Source: Nitrosomonas aestuarii
GTDB lineage: Bacteria > Pseudomonadota > Gammaproteobacteria > Burkholderiales > Nitrosomonadaceae
Length of the DNA: 61,942 bases
Direction of reading: 5' to 3'
NCBI RefSeq assembly: GCF_003046585.1
Contig: NZ_QAAE01000016.1
Coordinates: forward strand, 1-61,942
Shown: one piece after another, positions 16,210 through 26,154 of the stretch
Numbering within the stretch: position 1 is the stretch's first letter
Layout of the letters: the number at the start of each line of letters is the position of its first letter
Position numbers and translations under genes: made by a program
Notes under the pieces: generated by a model
What the model saw: only the letters and a program-made list of their open reading frames with translations
Databases searched by the model: none
What the model was told of the DNA's origin: nothing

Positions 16210-17811
16210 CTACTGGGTCTGGAAAACCAGTCCGGCATGTTCGCGCATTTTATGAAACTGTATCTTCGGCCAGTTTTCTTCAGCAACACTGATTTCAGCG
16301 CCAAATGAGGCAAGAAATGTCGGTGCATCGACTGCGTCATAGGCAATACGATACGCATTGGCTTCAATAAAACGCTGCAGTTCACGGGGGTCATCTGCGG
16401 TCACCCAGCGTGCCAGCTGATACTTGGCAGGCGCTATGCGGGCTGCCACAGCATATTCATGCTGCAGGCGATGGGTGACGACTTCAAACTGAAGTATGCC
16501 GACAGCGCCCAACAACAGCGTGTTGCCGATATGCGGCCGGAATACCTGGATGGCGCCTTCTTCACCCAATTGGGTGAGCCCCAGTTTAAGTTGCTTGCTG
16601 CGCAGCGGATCAGCGATTTCAACTGTACGGAAAATTTCCGGCGCAAAAAAGGGCAGGCCGGTAAATTGCAGCGATTCGCCCTCGGTGAGCGTGTCGCCCA
16701 GTTGCAATGTGCCGTGATTGGGAATGCCGATGATATCGCCTGGATAAGCTTCCTCAAGAATGTCCCTGCGTTGTGATAAAAACGAGACGACAGTGCTGGT
16801 GCGAATTTCCTTGCCGCTTCGCGCGACTTTTAAATTCATGCCGCGTTTGAACTGGCCCGAACAGATACGCAAAAAAGCGATGCGGTCGCGGTGCGCGGGA
16901 TTCATGTTGGCTTGTATTTTAAACACCACGCCGGAAAATTTCTGTTCGTCGGGTAGAACTTCGCGCTGCATCGCTTGACGGGATTCGGGAGGGGGGGCCA
17001 AATCAACCAGTGCATCCAGTACTTCGCGTACGCCAAAATTATTAATTGCCGAGCCAAAGAATACAGGTGTCTGGTGACCGGCGAGAAATTCATCATGGTC
17101 AAAATCAGGTGTGGCGCCCTCAATCAGTTCGATTTCCTGTTGCGCCTCATCCAGACTTGCGCCAAAGCGCGCCTGTACAGACGGATCATTCAGCGCCGTG
17201 ATCAATTCATCCTGAGAATCAACCCGGTCGGCGCCGGGTTTAAAGACACGCATGCCTTTTTTACGCAAATCAAAAACACCGTGAAACTGACGACCCATGC
17301 CAATGGGCCAGGTAAAGGGTATTGCATCCATACCGAGCGTGCGTTCAATTTCATCAATGAGATCAAGCGGTGGCTGTACTTCACGATCCATTTTATTGAC
17401 AAAGGTCAGGATCGGCGTATTACGCGCACGACACACTTCCAGTAAGCGCAGCGTTTGCGCTTCTACGCCATTGGCGGCATCAATAACCATGAGCGCCGCG
17501 TCAACGGCAGTCAGTACACGGTAAGTATCTTCCGAAAAATCCTGGTGACCGGGCGTGTCAAGCAGATTGATAACACAATCGCGGTATTCCATTTGCATGA
17601 CTGAGCTGGCCACAGAAATACCACGCTGCTTTTCTATCTCCATCCAGTCGGATGTGGCATGGCGGCTTGCTTTTCGCGCTTTGACGCTGCCGGCGATATG
17701 TATGGCACCGGCATACATTAACAGTTTTTCTGTTAAAGTTGTTTTGCCTGCATCCGGATGCGAAATGATGGCAAAGGTGCGGCGGCGCGCGACTTCATTT
17801 TTAATGCTCAT
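16210..17811 (-). CDS. prfC: Peptide chain release factor 3
   Basis: A 533-residue translational GTPase that recycles RF1/RF2 from the ribosome after termination. G1 is SHPDAGKTTLTEK, G3 is DTPGHQDFSEDT, G4 is NKMD. Further RF3 features are SVMQMEYRDCVINLLD and the C-terminal VTHRLQHEYAVAARI. The true start is the ATG at 17811 ([19 protein letters not shown]); the upstream extension of the frame to 17976 lies inside the ABC ATPase gene and has no RF3 similarity. It overlaps the end of that gene by 11 bases, so the two are probably co-transcribed. Confidence 0.97.
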   Translation of the reverse strand: MSIKNEVARRRTFAIISHPDAGKTTLTEKLLMYAGAIHIAGSVKARKASRHATSDWMEIEKQRGISVASSVMQMEYRDCVINLLDTPGHQDFSEDTYRVLTAVDAALMVIDAANGVEAQTLRLLEVCRARNTPILTFVNKMDREVQPPLDLIDEIERTLGMDAIPFTWPIGMGRQFHGVFDLRKKGMRVFKPGADRVDSQDELITALNDPSVQARFGASLDEAQQEIELIEGATPDFDHDEFLAGHQTPVFFGSAINNFGVREVLDALVDLAPPPESRQAMQREVLPDEQKFSGVVFKIQANMNPAHRDRIAFLRICSGQFKRGMNLKVARSGKEIRTSTVVSFLSQRRDILEEAYPGDIIGIPNHGTLQLGDTLTEGESLQFTGLPFFAPEIFRTVEIADPLRSKQLKLGLTQLGEEGAIQVFRPHIGNTLLLGAVGILQFEVVTHRLQHEYAVAARIAPAKYQLARWVTADDPRELQRFIEANAYRIAYDAVDAPTFLASFGAEISVAEENWPKIQFHKMREHAGLVFQTQ

Positions 17812-19870
17812 GATGGGTAGAACAATGCTCCTGTGAATAAAGATAACAATGGGTAATATGTGTCGGGCTGATAGCGCTGGCCTGCGGATACGACTGGCGG
17901 CAAACTGGCATGGCATGCGGGCAGCGCGGATGAAAGTGACAGCCGGCTGGCGGTGAAGCGGGTGAGGGCAAATCACCTTTAAGCTTTATCATGTCTGGCC
18001 TGGATTCTTTGGTGATATGCGGCACGGCAGATAATAAAGCCTGCGTGTAGGGGTGTCTGGGATTGGCGATGACCTCGTCGATATGACCATGTTCGACGAT
18101 CCGGCCCAGATACATTACCGCGATTTCATCGGCAAGATATTCAACAACCGCGATATTATGGGTGATAAATAAATAAGCGAGTCCCAGGTCGCTTTGCAGC
18201 GATTTCAACAGATTTAAAATCTGCGCTTGAACAGAGACATCAAGTGCACTGGTGGGCTCGTCACAAATCAATAGTCGGGGATTAACAGCCAGTGCGCGGG
18301 CAATTGCAATACGCTGCCGCTGTCCACCTGAGAATTCATGCGGATAGCGCCACTTTGTTTCTTTAGGCAAACCAACGCATTCCAGCAGGGCGTCGACCGC
18401 TTTCACATGTGAATATGAAGGCAATGGTGTTGCCTGGATGTCTGAGGCCGGTATTTGAATATTGAGTGCATCCATGCCTTCCTGGATAATATCGATAATG
18501 CGCATGCGCGGATTCAAGGAAGAATAAGGATCCTGAAACACGAACTGAAACTGAGCGCGCATCTGGCGCAATTGCTGGCGTTGCATATCGACCAGTTCAT
18601 GGTCGTTATACCGAACGCTTCCGGCGGTCGGTTCAATCAACTGTAGAATACTTTTGCCAACCGTGGTTTTACCGCACCCCGATTCGCCGACAAGGGCCAG
18701 TGTTTTTCCTTCGGATATTTTCAATGATACACCATCGACCGCCATAACCTGTCCGACTATGCGTTTGAAAAATCCTTTGCGGATCGGAAAATGTACTTTC
18801 AGATCAGTAACCTGCAATAGCGGTTTGTCGATTCTATGGGGTTTTGCTGTTGTTGTGTTCCCGGTCGTAATTTCGGACAATGGCTTCTTTTCGACCCACT
18901 CGGCGGCAGTATCGTAAAGATGACAGCGTACTTTGTGGTTGGCCGCAATGGTATGCCATTGCGGCACATGCTCATGGCAGTACGCTGTTGCATGATTGCA
19001 TCGGTCTGCAAATCGGCAGCCGGTAAATTTACGGGCAAGTGAAGGTACGGTGCCGCTGATTACCGCCAGCGCCTGATCGCGTTTTTGTTTCTCGGGTAAA
19101 GATGCAAACAGTTGCCGTGAATAAGGATGTGCGGGCTGGCTAAAAAAATTTTCCCGTGATGTTTGCTCGACTATTTCACCGGCATACATCACAGCAACCT
19201 GGTGTGCCATTTCACTGACAACCCCGAGATCATGCGTAATCAGCAAAATAGCCATTTGCTGTTGTTGCTGAATTTGACGCATCAGATCAAGTACCTGCGC
19301 CTGGATAGTGACATCAAGCGCGGTGGTAGGCTCATCTGCAACCAGTAACTCGGGATTTCCCGCCAGTGCCATGGCAATCATTGCACGTTGCTTCATACCA
19401 CCTGAGAACTGAAATGAATATTCATGCATTCGCTGGGACGCATCGGGTATGCCTACCTGGTTCAATAGTTCGAGAATACGGTTTTGCGCTGTTTTTTTAT
19501 CAAGTTTGAAATGATGTCTCAACACTTCATTAATCTGTTCTGCAATTGTCATGACAGGATTGAGGTTCAGCATCGGTTCCTGGAAGATCATGCTGATCAG
19601 CTTGCCGCGAATCTGACGCATACTTGCTTCCGGCAACTGGAGTATATCAGTGCCATTCAGCTTGATTGTGCCTGACTGAATTTCTCCTGAGTCGGGCAGC
19701 AGCCGCATGATTGACAGCGCAGTCATGGATTTGCCGCAACCCGATTCACCCAGCAAAGCGAACGTTTCGCCTTTTCTGATTTTTAAAGAGAGCCCATCGA
19801 CCGCCCGCACCGGACTATCACCGGTATGCAATATTGTTTTTAAATGATCAACTTCCAGTAAAACACTCAT
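17801..19870 (-). CDS. Peptide ABC transporter, fused double ATP-binding protein (YejF-like)
   Basis: A 689-residue protein carrying two complete ABC ATPase domains, as in YejF. In the first half: GESGCGKS (Walker A), [15 protein letters not shown] (signature), [12 protein letters not shown] (Walker B). In the second: [24 protein letters not shown] and [12 protein letters not shown]. Oligopeptide/dipeptide C-terminal domains ([19 protein letters not shown] and [22 protein letters not shown]) follow each ATPase and identify a peptide or nickel/peptide importer. It overlaps the permease gene by 4 bases upstream and prfC by 11 downstream. A solute-binding protein and the second permease are not in the window. 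Confidence 0.92.
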   Translation of the reverse strand: MSVLLEVDHLKTILHTGDSPVRAVDGLSLKIRKGETFALLGESGCGKSMTALSIMRLLPDSGEIQSGTIKLNGTDILQLPEASMRQIRGKLISMIFQEPMLNLNPVMTIAEQINEVLRHHFKLDKKTAQNRILELLNQVGIPDASQRMHEYSFQFSGGMKQRAMIAMALAGNPELLVADEPTTALDVTIQAQVLDLMRQIQQQQQMAILLITHDLGVVSEMAHQVAVMYAGEIVEQTSRENFFSQPAHPYSRQLFASLPEKQKRDQALAVISGTVPSLARKFTGCRFADRCNHATAYCHEHVPQWHTIAANHKVRCHLYDTAAEWVEKKPLSEITTGNTTTAKPHRIDKPLLQVTDLKVHFPIRKGFFKRIVGQVMAVDGVSLKISEGKTLALVGESGCGKTTVGKSILQLIEPTAGSVRYNDHELVDMQRQQLRQMRAQFQFVFQDPYSSLNPRMRIIDIIQEGMDALNIQIPASDIQATPLPSYSHVKAVDALLECVGLPKETKWRYPHEFSGGQRQRIAIARALAVNPRLLICDEPTSALDVSVQAQILNLLKSLQSDLGLAYLFITHNIAVVEYLADEIAVMYLGRIVEHGHIDEVIANPRHPYTQALLSAVPHITKESRPDMIKLKGDLPSPASPPAGCHFHPRCPHAMPVCRQSYPQASAISPTHITHCYLYSQEHCSTHHEH

Positions 19871-21408
19871 GGCTGCCGTGTCGGTTTTATGTCGGGAGCG
19901 GATGTCAGAGAAGGGACAGCTGATTTTGCTGCAGCATGTGCGGTCGTTATTGTGAAATTGCTATTGTCATCCGCACCTGGGTCGTCATTGTTTTGCGTGA
20001 ACGTTCTCACACGCGGGTCCAATGCTTTCTGAACTGCATCGGCGAACAGGTTTGCACTCAATACCAGAGTGAGCATAAAGCCGAACGCTGCCAGCAAAGA
20101 CCACCAGACCATCGGTTCACGCGCCATTTCCATCCGGGCGGCATTAATCATGGTGCCAAAACTGATCATGGATGGATCAACACCCACACCGACATAGGAC
20201 AGCACGGCTTCAGCGAGTACCAGTCCACTGAAGTCCATTACAGTTGCAATTAAAACAATATACATGACATTCGGTAAAATATGACGGCTGATAATACGCC
20301 AGTGCGAGACACCGAAGGCATGAGCCGCCTGAATATATTCCATTTCACGTAACTTGAGCGTCTCGCCGCGTAGTAACCGGCAAAGGCTGGTCCAGCTGGT
20401 AATGCCAAGAATGACGCATAAAAACAGCAAGCGCAAATCTGCACGCGCGGCGATTGTTTCAAACAATTCCGGGTGTGTTTCAATATAAACCTGCATCATG
20501 AGCACGGTTGCGGCAATAAGCAGGACGCTGGGAATAGAGCTTAGCGTGGTATAAATATACTGGATGACATCGTCAATCCAACCACGGAAATATCCGGCCG
20601 TAATGCCCAATAACAGTGCAAAAGGCAGCATAATCAACGTTGTCAATGTGCCAATGATCAGTGCGATGCGTATGCTTTTCAGTGAGAGATAAAGTACATC
20701 TTGTCCGACCTTGTCAGTGCCCAGAACATGATAGTGAGTGGAAAGCATGGACAGAATGCCGATAAAAACCGAAATGACGGCCAGGGTAATTAATATGGCG
20801 TACCACGGAATTTCGGTGCTGCGCTGCCAGACAGACTGGAAGCACCGGGCGACACGCCGGCCTGAACGATGCGCCATGATAAAGCATAGCGCTACGTGCA
20901 ATATGCACCATACAAATAACCCTAACGCAAAGCCCAGGGCCGCTCGCCAGCCGATATCGGGCAAATGCTCTGTTTCCGGATTTTGCAGATGCGCACCGCC
21001 AAATTCAAGCCTTGAGAAAGCGCGTATCTTGCTGCCGTCAGGCATCTCAATGGTTTCTTTGGCGTATAAATGTGTCGCCAGCGGCGCGGAATAGGTTTTT
21101 TCGACATGGGTGCGCAAGGGGGTGACCAGCACATCCAGCACGCTCAATACTTCAACACTGTAAACCGCTTCTCCCTGCAAGTTTTTATGTTCCAATGCAG
21201 GTCTGAAATGCAGCGTATCCAGTAAACCGATGGTAATAAAAACAAGTAGAACTGTAAGCGCTGACATACCGCTGGCGCTGTGACCCACTCTTCTCCAGGG
21301 CGCTGTCAGGTGTTCATCGTCGCGTACATACCAGATAAAGGCGAGCACGATAACGACCAGCAGAAAAATGAGTGCGTCAGTCCATAGAATAACGGGTTTA
21401 AATGACAT
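19867..21408 (-). CDS. Peptide ABC transporter permease (OppC/YejE-like)
   Basis: A 513-residue inner-membrane permease, longer than typical OppC (about 300) because of an N-terminal extension: a first hydrophobic helix, a second near ALTVLLVFITIGLLDTL, and a polar region (residues 85-150) expected in the periplasm. The C-terminal half is a standard BPD transporter domain: HVLGTDKVGQDVLYL near the N-edge, and the EAA loop EYIQAAHAFGVSHWRIISRHILPN. The last 45 residues are a polar tail rich in Asp/Asn/Ala. It heads the minus-strand operon. The partner permease (OppB/YejB type) is missing from the neighbourhood. Confidence 0.88.
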   Translation of the reverse strand: MSFKPVILWTDALIFLLVVIVLAFIWYVRDDEHLTAPWRRVGHSASGMSALTVLLVFITIGLLDTLHFRPALEHKNLQGEAVYSVEVLSVLDVLVTPLRTHVEKTYSAPLATHLYAKETIEMPDGSKIRAFSRLEFGGAHLQNPETEHLPDIGWRAALGFALGLFVWCILHVALCFIMAHRSGRRVARCFQSVWQRSTEIPWYAILITLAVISVFIGILSMLSTHYHVLGTDKVGQDVLYLSLKSIRIALIIGTLTTLIMLPFALLLGITAGYFRGWIDDVIQYIYTTLSSIPSVLLIAATVLMMQVYIETHPELFETIAARADLRLLFLCVILGITSWTSLCRLLRGETLKLREMEYIQAAHAFGVSHWRIISRHILPNVMYIVLIATVMDFSGLVLAEAVLSYVGVGVDPSMISFGTMINAARMEMAREPMVWWSLLAAFGFMLTLVLSANLFADAVQKALDPRVRTFTQNNDDPGADDNSNFTITTAHAAAKSAVPSLTSAPDIKPTRQP

Positions 21409-21753
21409 GTCGGTTAATAATACAAATCGGAGTCAGAAGTAGACGAATATACGCGGCCTGTTTTTATAACATAAATGTAGCGTGGTGTTTATAAAATATT
21501 CCAGATAAACCGTGGTGTTAATGTTTTCAAAAAACGTATTGGTTTATATTTTTCTCTGTATAAGATTTAAGTATCGCTGGATTCGTATGATTAGCACAAT
21601 TTTCCGGGATAACGGATCGGCTGTTATATTTGATCATTTTGTTCGCTTAAGAAAGAAGTCAAGCAAGATAAGATATATACAGTCGATCGCACATGAAAGA
21701 TATCAGATATACAGCTTAAAGAAACCAGGACATAAAAAACAGGAAATAAAGGT
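21409..21753. other. Intergenic between two ABC transporter operons
   Basis: 345 AT-rich bases with no supported gene. It holds the 3' flank of the MacB-like permease gene and the promoter of the peptide transporter operon. Confidence 0.4.
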
Positions 21754-22953
21754 TCATTCAGTACGCAGCGCGTCGACCGGATTAAGCCTGGCAGCGCGCA
21801 TGGCAGGCAGGACACCGGCAGCAAGTCCTATAAATATTGATATAACCAGTGCACCCAGAACATAGTCCCAGGGGATGTTTACCGGCAGGTTGGCTACAAA
21901 AATTTTCAGGATCCAGGCGATGCCTGCACCAAAAATCAACCCAGCAAGTCCGCCAAGCGTGGACAATGTCATGGATTCAATCAGAAATAAAACCCGGATG
22001 CGCGCGCGCGTTGTTCCCAACGCGGTCAGCAGACCAATTTCAGCGACGCGCTCGGCAACAGCGATGTGCATCAGCGCTATCATGCCCACTGCGCCAACCA
22101 GTAATGAAATGCTGCCTAATGCAGCAACGGCAAACGTCAGCACATTCAGTACGGTTGAGAGTGTGCTTAACATTTGCTGCTGTGGTGTGACGGTGAAGTC
22201 CTCACGGCCATGACGTGCAACTAGAATGTTCTGGATGTCGTCAACAACAGCCTCAAGCGGCGCGCCTGCTTTGTAGGAAACATTCACTTCCATGACACCT
22301 TCGCGGTTGAATACTTCCAGAGCGCGGGTTGTCGGTATGAATACAGTATCATCCAGGTCAAATCCTAAAACATGGCCTTTTGATGCCATTACACCGATGA
22401 CGCGAAACCGAGAGCCGCCCACTTGTAAAATTTCACCCAGCGGGTTGGTGTTGCCAAACAATTCGGCGTGCACTTTGGAGCCCAGCACAACATAGGCACG
22501 CGGACTGCGTGGGTCATCATCCGGCAAAAACCGGCCAATGGCTACCTGCATGTTAAAGGCACGTGAAAAATCAGGGCCTTGCCCATAGAGTGTGATGCGC
22601 CTGCTCAATCCATTTGCGCGGATCTCGGCATTACCTACTACGCTTGCATTGGTATATGCCACATATCGTGAATTTTTAAGTGCCAGGGCGTCATCGATCG
22701 TTAGCAGCCTGGCGCTGCCGATTGCACCGAGAGAGCCGCCATGCGTTGTAATTTTGCCTGGTTTGATGGTGATGATGTTAGTCCCAAACTGTGTAAACTC
22801 GGATAATACAAAGCGCTGCACGCCATCGCCAATCGCGGTTAACAGGATAACTGCAGCGATGCCGATTGCGATACCGGATGCCGACAAAACAGTACGCAGA
22901 CGATGCGCGGTCAATGAACGGAATGCAAAATGGAATGTATCAATCGTTTTCAA
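21754..22953 (-). CDS. MacB-like ABC transporter permease, second copy
   Basis: A 399-residue FtsX/MacB-type permease. There is one N-terminal helix (LSASGIAIGIAAVILLTAIG), a large periplasmic domain (about residues 45-265), and three C-terminal helices ending VLPAMRAARLNPVDALRTE, the hallmark of MacB/LolC permeases. It lies 9 bases after the first permease and is the last gene of the exporter operon (adaptor, ATPase, permease, permease). The two permeases share the same layout and probably form a heterodimer. Confidence 0.9.
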   Translation of the reverse strand: MKTIDTFHFAFRSLTAHRLRTVLSASGIAIGIAAVILLTAIGDGVQRFVLSEFTQFGTNIITIKPGKITTHGGSLGAIGSARLLTIDDALALKNSRYVAYTNASVVGNAEIRANGLSRRITLYGQGPDFSRAFNMQVAIGRFLPDDDPRSPRAYVVLGSKVHAELFGNTNPLGEILQVGGSRFRVIGVMASKGHVLGFDLDDTVFIPTTRALEVFNREGVMEVNVSYKAGAPLEAVVDDIQNILVARHGREDFTVTPQQQMLSTLSTVLNVLTFAVAALGSISLLVGAVGMIALMHIAVAERVAEIGLLTALGTTRARIRVLFLIESMTLSTLGGLAGLIFGAGIAWILKIFVANLPVNIPWDYVLGALVISIFIGLAAGVLPAMRAARLNPVDALRTE

Positions 22954-22962
22954 TTGTATACC

Positions 22963-24165
22963 CTATTTTTTACCCAGTGCCTGAACGGCATCCAGCCGGG
23001 CGGCACGATTTGCGGGTAGCATGCTGGCCAGAATGCCGGTTATCAGCGCGACCAGAATACCGGACAGGCTGGCCCAGACGGGTGCCCAGGCCGGTAACTG
23101 AGGATAAGCCAGTCGTAGAACAAGGCTGCCTACTTGTCCCAATAAAAAACCGATGACTGCACCAGTCAGCGACAGCCACAGCGCTTCCGCAAAGAACAGG
23201 TGGCGTATATCTGCAGAACGCGCACCGATTGCCTTGAGCAGACCGATTTCGGATGTGCGTTGATTGACAGCGACCAGCATCACATTCATCACAAGAATGC
23301 CGGCGACAATCAGACTAATGGCGGCAATGCCTGCAACTGCCAGCGTCAGCGCGTGCAATATGCGGTCAAATGTCTCCAGAATTGCATCCTGGGTAATGAC
23401 GGTGGTATCTTCCTCGCCATCATGGCTTTGCTTGAGCGTTTCCAGCATTGCTTTTTTAGCGGATTCAATTGCGTTGTGACTTTTAGCTTCAACCAGTATG
23501 CGAAACAGGGAAGTGGTGTTGAACAGAGACTGCGCATGTTCAACGGGAATGATCACGATTTCGTCAGTATTGTAACCCATCGATTCGCCCTGGGGCGTAA
23601 GTACCCCGGACACCAGAAAACGGTTTTCCCCCAGTCTGACACGTTGACCGATTGCGTTGTTGCGCGGAAAGAATTCATGTGCCAGCTTGGCGCCGAGCAC
23701 GATTTGTGCGCTGTGTGCTGAACCCTGGGTAAGAAAACTGCCTTGTGCCAGTTTCATATGCCGAATGGGTATCAGTTCAGCGTTACTGCCAAGTACCGTT
23801 ACTTGGCGCAAACGATTGGCGGCGGAAAGTTCGGCTTCACCGACATTAAGCGGGGCGTAGCGTTTGACTTGTGGCAGTCTGCCTAATAATTGCGCGTCTT
23901 TTAACGTTAAATCACGGGGTGTTTGCCCTAAAACTGCACCTGGAAATGCGCCGGAAGTTTCCGCACGGCCGGGCATAACAACCAGTAAATTGGTGCCAAT
24001 TGACGAGAACTGATTGACTACATAAAGACGAGCACCATCTCCCAGTGCGGTCAGGACGACAACGGCTGCCACCCCCAGTGCCATAGCAATGATGATCAAC
24101 AGTGATCGTATACGGTAACTCATGACGGTCTTGAAGGACAGTTGAATTGTATCGGTCAGCGTCAT
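22963..24165 (-). CDS. MacB-like ABC transporter permease, first copy
   Basis: A 400-residue permease with an N-terminal helix (SLLIIIAMALGVAAVVVLTALG), a periplasmic domain with the MacB-type MPGRAETSG and VLGAKLAHEFF segments, and C-terminal helices ending MLPANRAARLDAVQALGKK. The EIGLLKAIGAR loop contacts the ATPase in this family. It overlaps the ATPase gene by 4 bases (ATGA arrangement). Substrate unknown: MacB systems export macrolides, peptides or lipoproteins. Confidence 0.9.
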   Translation of the reverse strand: MTLTDTIQLSFKTVMSYRIRSLLIIIAMALGVAAVVVLTALGDGARLYVVNQFSSIGTNLLVVMPGRAETSGAFPGAVLGQTPRDLTLKDAQLLGRLPQVKRYAPLNVGEAELSAANRLRQVTVLGSNAELIPIRHMKLAQGSFLTQGSAHSAQIVLGAKLAHEFFPRNNAIGQRVRLGENRFLVSGVLTPQGESMGYNTDEIVIIPVEHAQSLFNTTSLFRILVEAKSHNAIESAKKAMLETLKQSHDGEEDTTVITQDAILETFDRILHALTLAVAGIAAISLIVAGILVMNVMLVAVNQRTSEIGLLKAIGARSADIRHLFFAEALWLSLTGAVIGFLLGQVGSLVLRLAYPQLPAWAPVWASLSGILVALITGILASMLPANRAARLDAVQALGKK

Positions 24166-24836
24166 ATGTTTTTGTCAGTTAAAATTTTACCGTCGCGCAT
24201 AATAAGCTGCCGATGCGCCCGATTGCCAAGTTCACGGTCATGCGTTACAACAAGGAGGGTGGTGCCGGACTCATGCAGATTTTCCAGTAATCCCATCACT
24301 TCCGCACCAATTTGATGATCCAGATTTCCTGTCGGTTCATCCGCCAGAATAGCGGTTGGCTGCATGATCGTGGCGCGCGCGATGGCAACACGCTGGCGTT
24401 GCCCGCCGGATAATTCGGATGGCCGGTGCTGTGCCCGATCATACAGATCAAATGCATGTAATGCTTCGTCGACGCGCGATTTTCGCGCTTTGGGCGCTAC
24501 GTCTCCAAGAATTAAAGGCAGTTCGATATTTTCTGCGGCCGTCAGCCGTGGTACCAGATGAAATGATTGAAAAACGAAGCCCACCTTTTCGCGGCGTATC
24601 CGTGCTTGTTCCGGTTCGGATAAATCGGTAACCATTTTGCCGTCCAGTTGGTACTGGCCGCTGTCAGGTCTGTCCAGCAGGCCAATTACATTCAGCAAGG
24701 TGGATTTTCCGGAACCGGATGGTCCCATGATAGAAACATACTCGCCGTTTTGTATGCTGAGATCAACGTTGTCCAGTGCACGAATCGTTTGGTCACCCAT
24801 ATGAAAAATACGCGTAATACCGGTTAGATGAATCAT
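24162..24836 (-). CDS. MacB/LolD-like ABC transporter ATPase
   Basis: A 224-residue stand-alone ATPase of the LolD/MacB class that powers the two permeases. Motifs: [12 protein letters not shown] (Walker A), [22 protein letters not shown] (Q-loop region), [14 protein letters not shown] (signature), [12 protein letters not shown] (Walker B) and VTHDRELG (switch His). It overlaps the adaptor gene and the first permease gene by 4 bases each, so translation is coupled. Confidence 0.95.
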   Translation of the reverse strand: MIHLTGITRIFHMGDQTIRALDNVDLSIQNGEYVSIMGPSGSGKSTLLNVIGLLDRPDSGQYQLDGKMVTDLSEPEQARIRREKVGFVFQSFHLVPRLTAAENIELPLILGDVAPKARKSRVDEALHAFDLYDRAQHRPSELSGGQRQRVAIARATIMQPTAILADEPTGNLDHQIGAEVMGLLENLHESGTTLLVVTHDRELGNRAHRQLIMRDGKILTDKNI

Positions 24837-25996
24837 GATTCAGATGCTTCAGATAGCGTGGGGTGGACGGTAACGCCAGGCTTGATTTCATCCTGATCAA
24901 ATGAAATCACAACCTGATCGCCGTCCTTCAACCCACTGATTACTTCCGTAAAACTCCAGTTAGCCAATCCGGTTTCCAATTGCCGTTCCACCAGTTTATT
25001 ATCCACACCCAGCAATAAAACCATATTATTCTGCCGCAGAGCCTGTGTCGGTATGCGCAGTACATCTTCCCGGTTGTCCAGAATCACTTCCACATCAGCG
25101 CTGTAACCCGCCAGTAAAATATTATCGGGCGTTTTGTCGAAACTGACTTCAATGTCAACGGTCCTGGCCTGTTTCTCGATTTCGGTCACGTAAGGCGCGA
25201 TGCGTTTGACTTTGCCATTGAAAACCTTGTCCGGCATGGCATCCAGTGTGACGCGCGCAGGCTGGCCTAGTTCAATTTTGGGCGCATCGACTTCATCCAT
25301 CGGAGCACTTACATATAGACAGCTGTCATCTATCAGATCGATTACAGGCGGCATGGGGATACCCGGTGGTGAAGGTGTTGCGTATTCACCCACTTCCCCG
25401 GTTATTTTTGCAATGATACCGGCAAATGGCGCTTTAAGGACGGTGCGTTCCAGCCCGGCCTGGGTCACCCGTATCTGGGCATTTGCACGTTTAATATCGG
25501 CAAGTGCCGCGTCGCAGCTGGCCTGACGGGCACGTGCATTGGCGTCGGCATCTTCAGCCGCCTGGGAACTGATAAACCCTTTGTCGACCAGTTGTTGCGT
25601 TCGCTGCGACTCCCGCCAGGCATTCTCGGCAAGAATGCAGGCCTCACGATGACGCTCCTGAGACATGGAAAGCTGGCGCTCGGCCAACTCACGCTGTGCG
25701 ATCAGGTCTGTATTCCATAATTCAATTAAAATCTGATCTTTTTCAATACGATCGCCTTCTTCGACTAGAATCTTTGTGATTTGACCGCCTAAAGTAGGCG
25801 CCAGTTTTGCGCGCTGACAAGCTTTGATGGTACCTGCGCGTGTGTTGACAATGGTTGCTTGCACATTGCCATGTCTGACAACAGTCAGTTCAACTTCGAG
25901 AGGAGCGGTGCGGCTAAAATACCAGATCGCAGCAACCATAATGGCAGCACAGCCACCGAACAATAATAGACGAAAAGATTTTTTGGATTGCTGCAT
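24833..25996 (-). CDS. MacA-like periplasmic adaptor (HlyD family)
   Basis: A 387-residue membrane-fusion protein linking the ABC exporter to an outer-membrane channel. It has one N-terminal membrane helix (FRLLLFGGCAAIMVAAIWYF), a barrel-sandwich/lipoyl half (LAPTLGGQITKILVEEGDRI), a coiled-coil hairpin (ISSQAAEDADANARARQASC and neighbours), the second lipoyl half (LKAPFAGIIAKITGEVGEYA) and a beta-barrel (RVTLDAMPDKVFNGKVKRI). The start at 25996 (MQQSKKSF) places the membrane helix correctly; the frame opens earlier at 26059. First gene of a four-gene operon; no outer-membrane factor gene adjoins it. Confidence 0.9.
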   Translation of the reverse strand: MQQSKKSFRLLLFGGCAAIMVAAIWYFSRTAPLEVELTVVRHGNVQATIVNTRAGTIKACQRAKLAPTLGGQITKILVEEGDRIEKDQILIELWNTDLIAQRELAERQLSMSQERHREACILAENAWRESQRTQQLVDKGFISSQAAEDADANARARQASCDAALADIKRANAQIRVTQAGLERTVLKAPFAGIIAKITGEVGEYATPSPPGIPMPPVIDLIDDSCLYVSAPMDEVDAPKIELGQPARVTLDAMPDKVFNGKVKRIAPYVTEIEKQARTVDIEVSFDKTPDNILLAGYSADVEVILDNREDVLRIPTQALRQNNMVLLLGVDNKLVERQLETGLANWSFTEVISGLKDGDQVVISFDQDEIKPGVTVHPTLSEASES

Positions 25997-26154
25997 AATT
26001 AATAATGGGATATTTTGTGAAATAACCGGTAATGTTGAAAAACCAACTGGACGCACCACTACTAAACTGATGGCGTGCCAGGATAATCTGCCAGCGTACT
26101 AAACGCTTGCTGTCAAATACTGTATTTTACACATTCAATGAATACTACTTGTGG

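Noticed and set aside
17812..17976. N-terminal extension of prfC
   Set aside because: The added residues lie in the ABC ATPase gene and do not match RF3; the RF3 start at 17811 is clear.
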